From positions 72,612,115-72,676,114 of the forward strand of contig NC_052619.1 of assembly GCF_016545825.1 (NCBI RefSeq): a stretch of 64,000 nt of DNA, written 5' to 3'. Origin of the DNA: Eucalyptus grandis. Taxonomy: Eukaryota > Streptophyta > Magnoliopsida > Myrtales > Myrtaceae. Positions 53,739 to 61,928 of this stretch are shown one piece after another (the first letter of the stretch is position 1; every line of letters begins with the position of its first letter). The position numbers and the translations under genes were made by a program. Below the pieces are notes generated by a model that made no database searches, was not told the origin of the DNA, and worked only from the letters and a program-made list of their open reading frames with translations.

Positions 53739-56161
53739 TATGAGCTGCCATACTTCTGTTAAGAGATGTGATTAGCGTTCATTAGGTATAGCACCAGGTA
53801 CCTGTGGCGACCTTAGGTGTTTCGGGGTGCCACAAAACGTGATAAAAATTCTTAAAAGCTACTTGGTAGGTGAAGTCACGTCAAAATCGTGTTCGGTTGA
53901 AATTAACCATGAAATTGAACTCGGTTTCAGGAATCGAAAATTCTATCGTGTCACAATTCATTTATAGGACGTCGCCTCATCCTTCAGAGAAATTTCATCG
54001 AGTCTGGGATTTTTCAGAAAAATTGAATTTCGGACATTTCGGAAAAAGGAAAAGAATTCGGATGGGAGAGAGAATAGCCATTTTTGCTGTCCAAAACTTG
54101 TTATTTGTGGGAATTTATATGCAAGAAAGTATTTGGAAGACCAAGGGATGTGCATGAAGGCTTGTGGGACCAAGAAATGATGGAAATTGATATTTTCTAT
54201 TGACTTCCCCGCCCCCTAGCTTCTCTCGCACTCCTCAAACCAGCTACTCTCCCTCCTTCTTCTTCGTGCGAGTCTTCTACCTCACCGAAGCCTTCTTCTC
54301 TTGTTTTCGTTTCATTTCCTTCATGGCGCTTCACCCCACCAATAAATGAAGCCCCTTATTTCTTCCTTCGCTGCCAGCCCATCTCACTCGCGCGCCTCAC
54401 TCCTTGCCAATGCTTACTTACCCCACTTCCACGCATCATCATCACCCCACGTTCTCCACCTCAGCCCATTTCCCCCCTCACGATCGCCATCTCTCTCGGT
54501 CTTTGTTGTAACCGACCGCTTCCTTTCCCTCCATCTTCTCTCGCTACCACCGACGTCCACAACTCGACTTGCACGTCAACATCGCTCCATCGAGTCAACT
54601 CCAATTGCCCTGCCAGCAGTCACACCCCTGCTGCACCCCAACGTCATCATCTCTTTGTGGCCTCACTTCCCAGTGCCTTCATCTCCATTTCACGCCTTTG
54701 GTCCAGCCCGCAATTCAGCCTCAAAGCAAGCAGAAGCCAGCCCGCTCGGGCCGACCAGCGGCCCTCCGCAGAAGCAAGTTCGAATCTTAGCTTTAGCTAA
54801 GACGTGTTGGACCATTTTTAGCCCGGTCCAAGCTTCCTTTGGCGCCGCCGTAGGCCCAAGTTTCGGCCGTCATCGTGCCGCCATCACAGCGAATTGGTTT
54901 TTGCGCTAAACCGGTGAGTTTATGTCCTAAACTCTAATTAGGGTGCTAATGATGTTTAGGGTAGATTAGTTGAATTAATTAGGGATTAGTGAGATCCCTA
55001 GTTAGCCTAGTCAGCTAGTTAGTGTAACTAGGTGGTTAGAATAATTAGTTCCTAGGCTAATTTAGTTAGAACGGTTAGTTAGGAAATTTAGTTGGTTTAA
55101 TTAGTTTATGTAATTAGCTTATTAGATTAAATTAGTTAGGTTGGTTAGATTAAATAGTTGGTCCAATTAATTTAGCCTGGTTGGCTTAGATTGATTTAAT
55201 GGAGTGTTTTAAATTAAATATTTTGCAATTTATTTAATTAAATGCAATTTATTTATTTATTTCCGTAGATTATACTAGGATAGGTGGTTGTCAGAATTTC
55301 GTGCTGATTGTCGTGGTGCAATTAGTTTGTGCAATTGAATGATAATTTGTGCAATTGAGTGGTGATTGTGATTTTTGATTAATTATTTCAAAATTGTGAA
55401 ATTTTGGTATTTAATTAGAAAATATTAGGTGTCGGGTTTTGACATTAAAAATGTTTTTAAGTACTATATCAAATAGTGGGATTTAAGAGGAATGATACCA
55501 ATTTTTATCGTTCGATTTGATCGTGTACCCACACACGATTATTTTACCGAGTATTTTCAATACAAAGAAAATATGTCAAGTACATTATCTTAATTGAGGC
55601 ATTTGAGTGCAAAGCACAATGTCCTTGACTGGGATTGGTGTACGTGTGATGGTTGTGAGAATCTGTCACCCGATGTGCATCGGGTGGACAATGCTCCTAT
55701 GTGGAATGCCCTTGACAACGAATGTCGGTCGCAGTGGAAGCTAGACCTATGCTCCTATGTGGAATGCCGTCTAGAGGTAGACGTTATCGTGCTCGATGGG
55801 GCGAGACGATGCCTAGCTATGCCAGAAGACCGCCGAACGTCGAGTAGGTCGTGCCTGTGTGGTCGTAATCAATTGGAATGTGTGGATGCTTGAGATAAAC
55901 ATGCTTGATTATGGGACAAAATTGTGTGGCATAGAATGGGATGTGTCATAATGATTTGGCCTTATAATCGGGACCATTGTGATTGTTTGAGATATAAGTT
56001 GAGACGTTCTAATTGATGAGTGCACTTGCTGCAATTATATGTGATATGAATTGTACTGACATGCAAGAAGGAATTGAGGCGAGGTGAGTCTTGCATGATG
56101 TGTGATTAGACTACCTCTAGGCGTATTTCCTTTCTAATCGGGGTTTAGGGCATAAACTCGC

Positions 56162-56203
56162 TGAGACATTGTCTCACCCCGTCGTGGCTTACTCTTTTTT
56201 CAG
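56162..56203 (+). promoter_or_regulatory. Hairpin and 3' splice-like site before the E3 ORF
   Basis: TGAGAC-ATT-GTCTCA (56162-56176), perfect stem, then CCCC, and a pyrimidine-rich CTTACTCTTTTTTCAG ending at 56203. AG lies 27 nt after the hairpin and 8 nt before the ATG. Confidence 0.6.
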
Positions 56204-56211
56204 GTCCTTTG

Positions 56212-56535
56212 ATGGAGGCACGTCATGTGTGCTATGGGGTTCCAAGGGAAGTAGATTTCCAGCACTCCTATTTCCCAATTTTTGGGACCAGCTTGACCCG
56301 TGAACTTGTTGAGTCCATCGTCTGGGTCGATGAGAGCCTACCCCACCGGGTACCTCATCGTTTCAAGGCGTGGTACCTCCACAAGCCCAATGGGAGTCCG
56401 GAGGGTCCTTTAGGTGGTTTTGATGGGCCTCTCGTCAGGACCAGGGAATGGGAGATAGGGCACCCTTTGGACATTGACACTCTAGATGGTGCCGTGGAAG
56501 ACCTAGAGCCGGGGTTTGGAGAGCCCAGGGTTTAG
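56212..56535 (+). CDS. Small ORF of E3 (YGVP family), function unknown
   Basis: 107 codons from ATG 56212-56214, eight bases after TTTTTTCAG. It reads MEARHVCYGVPREVDFQHSY, then LVESIVWVDESLPHRVPHRF and KAWYLHKPNGSPEGP. It shares the YGVP, (T/S)I(V)WV and PH(K/R)(Y/F)(R/K)(S/A)WY blocks with the E1 ORF at matching spacing. The C-terminus is mildly acidic (GAVEDLEPGFGEPRV). The frame is open upstream only to a TTG, so ATG 56212 is the natural start. No known domain is recognised. Confidence 0.5.
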   Translation: MEARHVCYGVPREVDFQHSYFPIFGTSLTRELVESIVWVDESLPHRVPHRFKAWYLHKPNGSPEGPLGGFDGPLVRTREWEIGHPLDIDTLDGAVEDLEPGFGEPRV

Positions 56536-56802
56536 GTGGCTTCGTAGCCCTCTTTGATCTAGACCCCTATGCATAAACCTTAGAGTTGGCTCCTATGTAT
56601 AAACCTGCTTGTTTATGAAAGTGTGTTTGAGTTATTCGATGTCCTGCTTTTCTATCCCATGTTGAGTGTTGTCTGGAGATTGTTTATTCGCTTCCGCATG
56701 TGCAATAAAATGAATGGGTCACCGACACGTCCTTGGACGTTGTATATTTTATCGCTTATCGAGGGATGTGTGCGCACTCGAGGTTTGGGGCGTGACACAT
56801 CG

Positions 56803-57900
56803 AACATCTTATTGTCCAAGATCTAGTTGGTCCCAAGGCTTCAAACCATCAATGAACGCTCCAAGAGCTCTGTCCTCTCCTAAGTTGGGAATTTGGAGCT
56901 TGGGTTTAGTGGACTCCTTCACATTTTCCCAAACCATACGTTTTTGTTCAAGGCAATGAAGTTTGCTATGGAGCTTTGTTGGGCAAACTTAGGAAAGAAG
57001 CAATCTCAAAATTCTTCAACAAATCATTCCACGTGCTAATGGGATTGGCACTACCCTTGGTCTCATCATCATTTATTTTGCCATCAAAGCATGACATCAT
57101 CAGTTAGGAACATAGAGACGTTTTTTACCTTGGCCATTTCATCTTGGATGCAAACGGTGTCAAAGTATTGTTCCATGTTTCAAATGAAGCTGTCCACCTC
57201 TTTAGTGGGTTGGTTGCCTTTAAAGTCTTTGAGTTTCGACATATCCACCTTGTGTGCCACTTGAATAGGTATGGCAACATTTGCTATACCAGTCTTGCAT
57301 AACACTAGTTCAGTCTTGAGCTTTAAGACCTTAAACTTCGAAGCTTCAACTTTGGCTTTGTGGGAGTTGTCATTTTTGAGCTCTAGGACTTTCATCTTGA
57401 AAGTCTGGATTGTGGCTCAAGGGATTTGTCTTTAAAATGTAAGGGGGCCATGGATTGATTCATGATAGTTGTGAATTTGGGGTGAAGCATTTTTCAACCT
57501 TATTGATTTGCCCTTTTGCCTCATCGAGTCCGTCCATGAACTTCACCATGGTAACCTTCACTCTAGCGAACCTTTCCTTGAGAGCAGACATGACGTTTGT
57601 TGAGAAGGTCATCCTCTCGACTCTACCGCGGGTCTCTTTCTCTTGAACAATCTTCTCTAGGGAAGCCTTACAACAACGGCAACAATGACAATCACTTGGT
57701 TCGACATTCTCTTGATCACTTGATATGCTCCTTGATCTCTTTGAAAAAGCTTTCTTCTATTTGTGATATGATATGACTTGTCATAGGCCGACGCTTGAGA
57801 TCGAGACCATGTGGCAACATAGGCTTCCTCTGGTTCGTTGGGTCACCTAAGCTAAACCTTATTCCCAAAGATTGACCACTTACTCATTTCCCGAGATCAT
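56803..57900 (-). pseudogene. Gypsy gag fragment (N-terminal part)
   Basis: Minus strand: a coiled-coil-like frame 57395-57180 (KVLKLKTELVLCKTG, VAHKVDMSKLKDFKGNQPTK, EVDSFI), then after a stop NMEQYFDTVCIQDEMAKVKN and VSMFLTDDVML. This matches the start of the retrotransposon gag domain (P-KxFxGxRxxKEV-x-FLxxME-Y). It continues with decay to the E3 site at 56802. 57400-57900 upstream has the charged N-terminal region with many stops. Confidence 0.75.
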
Positions 57901-57959
57901 AGCGAGAGAAAGTATTTAGAAAGAGAAGTTTTGGGAAAGAATGTACTTCTATTGCTCAA

Positions 57960-58149
57960 ATGTTTGATAATACAAATAAGGGGAGAATGCCCTTATCTAT
58001 ACATGAAGTATTGCAATTACTACTGTCCCAACTACCATCTATCTTATTAAATACAAGACTACTATATGCCCCAGTAGGGGATGAGGAAGTGATCTCAAGT
58101 AACATATCAGTTTTGGAGTGCTTATCAGGCAAAGCTCAAAGCGCATGGG
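57960..58149. other. Short open region, not recognised
   Basis: A 65-codon plus-strand frame (57960-58157) with a Leu-rich start. It may be decayed LINE RNase H just upstream of the LINE 3' end. No firm call. Confidence 0.3.
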
Positions 58150-58410
58150 CCATTTGAAACCTCATCGAGTAGTGTAATAGTTAGCTAACCCAGCTGAAAG
58201 GAGCTATAGTAATCCATTATCCATGAAGAATAAACCAGATGTGAACTGGATTGTGAAAGCCCATAAAAAAGGGACCGTTCCTCTTAGTTGGCTTTCTATG
58301 CGTACCCAACAACCCCTTTGGGATATGTTTAGGGACTTATAGTGTATGTTCTATGAACTTTGTTGCTTGAATCAATAAAAGTTTTTTTGACCAAAAAAAT
58401 AACCTGCTTG
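58150..58410 (+). mobile_element. LINE 3' end (RNase H tail and 3' UTR)
   Basis: Frame with SYSNPLSMKNKPDVNWIVKA, then HKKGTVPLSWLSMRTQQPLW and a stop, the typical end of plant LINE ORF2 (RNase H, VNWIVKAHKKG). It is followed by AATCAATAAAAG and ends GACCAAAAAAATA near 58405. Only about 260 bp remains, so this is a strongly 5'-truncated or decayed copy. Confidence 0.65.
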
Positions 58411-58779
58411 ATTTGTGCTTCAATTAATTAAGTCTATTAGAGTACTTTGATATTAAACCGTGCATTCATCTATTAAATTAGAATTTTAAAATAGTTAGCA
58501 GTAGTCCCATTAAGATTCACAAATTCATGATTTTTTCTTAGCATTTTATGCTAAACATTGTCGGTTTTATATTCTATAAGCGAGATGATTGTCTAAAATT
58601 TCTTAAATCTATTGTTTGGAGGTCAATATAGTTATAAAACAACTCAATTGAGCATATTTAATCCTATTTTTTTTTTATTTTTTTTACAATTTGCCAATAT
58701 AATCATTTCGACCAGTTTTAGTCGAATAATGTTAACATAGACACCGGCTATTGTATGTAGCACGGTTAAAGTTGAAGAT

Positions 58780-59090
58780 CCACTTTTTTTTAAAAAAAAT
58801 TTATTTTCTTTTTTTCTTTCCTTTTCTTTTTATTTTTAATGGCCAACGAGGCCATTGACCACTGGTCGAGGCCTAGGGACCCACATTGGCCACTAATTGA
58901 GGATTGTGACCCTTGCCCAATGCTTGCCAGGGTCATGGAGAGTGCTTTGTGGCCCTTGTATGGCCGGTGAGGGTCACCAATGGCCCTACAACTTCCGTTG
59001 GTCATATTAAGAAGGAACAGTAAAAAAAGGAAAAGAAAAAAATTCAAAAATTCAAAATTTTTTAAAATTTTTTTAAAAATTATCCACGTC
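58780..59090. mobile_element. Foldback/MITE-like element (fourth copy)
   Basis: Pyrimidine arm 58800-58840, GC-rich core with GGCC/GGTCGAGGCC words (58840-59000), purine arm 59015-59060, AT-rich ends TTTTTTAAAAAAAATTTA against TTTAAAATTTTTTTAAAAA. No ORF. Same plan as at 16.0, 19.9 and 27.6 kb. Confidence 0.6.
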
Positions 59091-60509
59091 AATGTTATTT
59101 GTGCCATATAGGACAGTCAAAGTCCACACCATTAATTTCTAATCAAAATTAGTCGGAAGACTAGATTGGTAAAATGTCAAGAGATTTAAGATTTATTTGG
59201 TCATTTTGAAAGGTTTACGGCTAAATTTGTTGTTGTACAATGACTTGGGACTTTTTAAACAATTATCCCTGATAAAATTGGTAGTCACTGATGGAGATAA
59301 CATTTTTAATTTTTTTTAAAAAAAAGCCTCACAAACAAAAAAAGTTACATCCCTACAATATATTGAAAGTTTCTCTTTAAAATGAAAATCAAACCACAAC
59401 TAATATTACTGACTTCTAATAGTTTCAAAATTACATTGACGTCAAAAAGTTACTAAGGATACGCCAAAGTTACCAACTTAAGATGGGAAAACTTACTTTG
59501 TGATAAAGAAAATTGATCAAACTCTTTATATGCCCTAAAGAAACTATCAAAATATCTGCAGACGGGTAACTTTATTGCAAGGAAGAAACATTTGTAGAAC
59601 TATGAGGAAATCACGGCTTTACAGCAAATGTGGCCCCGTATTCGAATTCGTATTTGTGGCTGGGGATCTACTGTAGAGTAGAATTGGCCTAGTCTTGAAT
59701 ACATCTCTGCTTATGCATGCGTAATGCCAAGCCCAGTGAGCTCATGCTGTTGCTGGCTAGCCAGTAGAATTGGCCACTTCCTTGTGCTTCCATCTCGTCT
59801 CCTTCATAAAAAGTGTTTCTCCAATTCTAGAGAAAACAACAGAAGTTCTTTGATATAATAGATAAAGAGATTGGGTATTTCTTTTCAGACTAATGAAATG
59901 AAAAAAAGAGAGATATATACCGAGAAAGTGAGCTTCAAAATAGGGGGGACGAAAAATATATAAGTTGCTATAAAAGCAATGATAAAGAAGATACTAGTGT
60001 TTATTTTCTATATATATAAGTTTATTTTCATTAGAAACCATAAAAAGGAAAATAACCAAGTCAAAGGGCGCTGTGCAACTATGGAAACCATCGACGCAAT
60101 AAGTGGATTTGTCATCTATGAGAGAGAAGTATCTCTACCCTAATCTATTTTTTTTTTTTTTTTAGAATCACAATAGTTCGACTATAGCGAGTGTCATTAA
60201 AACTCTCTTCTTGATTTAGATATTGAGAGAATTTTCATCTAAACTTCTCAACGATGGTAACATAGTTATGTTACCATCATCCGAATGGGTATTACATATA
60301 GGGGGTGGCCGCCATGTAATACATATCTTACATCTACTTTGTAAGCTTGATGAAAGAGCCTTACCTGCAATGTGACGACGGCGGATGCACCTACCCAGCA
60401 TGCTATGTTGCACGTAAGCCTAACTTAATTTTACGGTTCCCTTTCTTCATGATATGAGCAAATTTCAAATGGTTTGTGATTCAAGCATCGACGGTGAGGC
60501 ATCCCATCA
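59091..60509. other. Mostly non-coding; possible 5' region of the inhibitor gene
   Basis: 59100-59600 is repeat-like with no gene. Around 59640-59880 the base composition is more balanced, with TTCATAAAAAGTG near 59806 that could be a TATA-type box. I did not find a convincing first exon for the inhibitor here. A 26-bp palindrome lies at 60252-60277. Confidence 0.35.
60252..60277. repeat. Perfect 12-bp inverted repeat (palindrome)
   Basis: GATGGTAACATA, GT, TATGTTACCATC: arms pair without mismatch around a two-base centre. Confidence 0.95.
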
Positions 60510-60752
60510 ATGGTGTACATTGACATTATTGTGCTTTTGGGATTTTCAAAGACGATAAATAAATCCAGTTGGCCGGAGTTGATGGGCGTAAATGGGGCTA
60601 ATGCGAAGGAAATAATCGAGAATGAGAATCAGCAAGTGACCGGCGTGATACTATTGAAGGGAACCTCTCACTCTCTCGATATTTGCTGTAACCATGTATT
60701 CATTTGGGTCAACGACAAGGGCAATACCGATGAAGTGCCCACGATCGGATGA
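60510..60752 (+). CDS. Potato-inhibitor-I-type serine protease inhibitor (last exon)
   Basis: Small secreted or cytosolic inhibitors of this family block chymotrypsin/subtilisin-like proteases and are often wound- or pathogen-induced. The frame shows the family signature KSSWPELMGVNGANAKEIIE at its start, QQVTGVILLKGTSHSLD around the reactive-site loop, CNHVFIWVNDKG, and the invariant-type end VPTIG. The length from KSSWPEL (63 residues) is that of a full mature inhibitor. The first 22 codons (MVYIDIIVLLGFSKTIN) are probably intron read through to an acceptor at TTTTCAAAG near 60551; a short upstream exon would supply the true start. The reactive loop LLKGTS lacks the acidic residue common after P1, so specificity is uncertain. 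No stop or shift. Confidence 0.8.
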   Translation: MVYIDIIVLLGFSKTINKSSWPELMGVNGANAKEIIENENQQVTGVILLKGTSHSLDICCNHVFIWVNDKGNTDEVPTIG

Positions 60753-60789
60753 GGGCAAGAAAATGCTGTACTGAATCCCTCCCCACAAA

Positions 60790-61174
60790 TCCCGAGTGCT
60801 CTAAAGTAGCTCATCAAGTTGTTTATATAGATTATAATGAATAAATAACGATTTCATGTGAATTAAATATGTCGGGTTTAATTTTTTCATATAACTGTTT
60901 CTTTTCCATTCCTCGGTCCCTTTGGAAAAGAGTTAATTCTAGTATATCCTAATGTATAAAAAATCAATTACACAAGAGGTGTTATTAACCCTCGATTTGA
61001 AGATTATAACCATCCACTTTTTGACCATCTCTCAAATAGACGGTGGGAAAGAACTTGTGTAAAATTTTCTTTCACTAATGACATATGTCCTAATATATAT
61101 ATATTGGCAAAGAATATGTCCTAATATTCATCTAGAGAGTACTTTATATTTTTAGTGGGAATTTTTGCACCTTT
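60790..61174. other. No gene seen
   Basis: AT-rich 3' flank of the inhibitor exon. It should contain its polyadenylation site, but I see no strong AATAAA apart from AATGAATAAATAACG at 60838-60850. Confidence 0.35.
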
Positions 61175-61400
61175 TAGGCTGCATTTAACAGTAATGACAA
61201 AATTCAGAAGAGAATAAAATTTATCATATCTTGCGTTTAGTGGTACTCAACACAGGATACAATCAAAGATAAATAAGATATAATCCAGATAAAATTCCAT
61301 CATAAGGGGATATCATTACGCAAAACCCGCCATAAAGAATGGGAGAGTTGGAATTCTCAAGATCAATCTAAAAGAATGCTTTTAATTACAATTTCTGTCT
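61175..61400. mobile_element. MITE fragment related to 21154-21856
   Basis: It starts TTAGGCTGCATTTAACAGTA, then GACAAAATTCAGAAGAG and ATAAAATTTATCATATC, following the first 140 bp of the 21154 element. No matching right end was found, so it is truncated. Confidence 0.55.
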
Positions 61401-61592
61401 CAAGAAAGCAAACAAATTAATTAAAATAAATAAATAAATAGCCAGAAAACTCGTGAAAGAAAAAAAAAAGTCGGTGAGAGATTATCCACTTTACAGAGCA
61501 CGTGAGTGGATGCGTGCTTCTCTTCCATCATCCCTCGACTAATTCGGCAATGATGTTACTGTCCGCGCCATCTCTCCACCACTCCGCCAGCC

Positions 61593-61905
61593 ATGGCTCT
61601 CCGAACTTGCTTGGCCCTCTCCGACCACCGCCCTCTCACGTCCAATTCCTCATTCTCAATCGCCGCGCCTTGCCTTCCGACTCAGAGTCACAGCCCTCGC
61701 GCCCGACTTTTGGCCTTTCCCCACAAGGGCGACCGGTTCTTGATGCTAGCAGTTTGTCCGAGCAAGATGGAGGCAAGCCTGGCGATTTTCGTAGTCCTAC
61801 TAAATGGGTGTGGCCCGAGCCCGTCGATGGCGACGTTGCGACAAGAAGTGGAGATGGAGAGGTGCACATGTTGGATGCAAATTGCACAATCCCAAGATTT
61901 CCATA
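61593..61905 (+). pseudogene. Unidentified exon with transit-peptide-like start, frameshifted
   Basis: ATG 61593 reads MALRTCLALSDHRPLTSNSS, then FSIAAPCLPTQSHSPRARLL, rich in Ser, Ala, Pro and Arg with few acids, as in plastid transit peptides. Around 61735 the other frame looks more natural (DASSLSEQDGGKPGDFRSPT, then KWVWPEPVDGDVATRSGDG), suggesting a one-base shift. I do not recognise the family. It ends about 20 bp before the Copia LTR, so the downstream exons may be displaced to the right beyond the window. Confidence 0.4.
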
Positions 61906-61928
61906 ACCAGAACAAAAACATGCATTAT

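Larger units (their letters stand above)
50568..53834 (+). mobile_element. LTR-like element E2, inserted in E3
   Basis: It starts TGTGGCATCCTAG and ends TTTCGGGGTGCCACA, so the ends form a short inverted repeat TGTGGCA. TSD AAACG at 50563-50567 and 53835-53839. 3267 bp, no pol domain. Contents: AT-rich start, (GA)n run 51084-51126, a series of diverged roughly 190-bp repeats (51380-52080, each with TTCATGAAAGTTGTA-type words), GATGCC-rich part (52540-52700), ATGCATGG-rich part (52800-53000), hairpin, ORF, (TA)n run and CTTCCGCTAATAAG. It is a diverged relative of E1 and E3 with the same plan. Confidence 0.88.
50125..56797 (+). mobile_element. LTR-like element E3, split by E2
   Basis: It starts TGTGACATCCTTAATTTC and ends TTGGGGCGTGACA. 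TSD CATCG at 50120-50124 and 56798-56802. Its own sequence is 50125-50567 plus 53840-56797 (about 3.4 kb). The second part opens with CTTAAAAGCTACTTGGTAGG, matching E1 (CCTAAAAGCTACCTAATTGG). Shared blocks with E1 include TGTCGGGTTTTGACA, GATCGTGTACCCACAC and CTTCCGCATGTGC...AATAAA. It has no pol domain and so behaves as a solo LTR. The host site is the gag of a Gypsy element. Confidence 0.88.
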
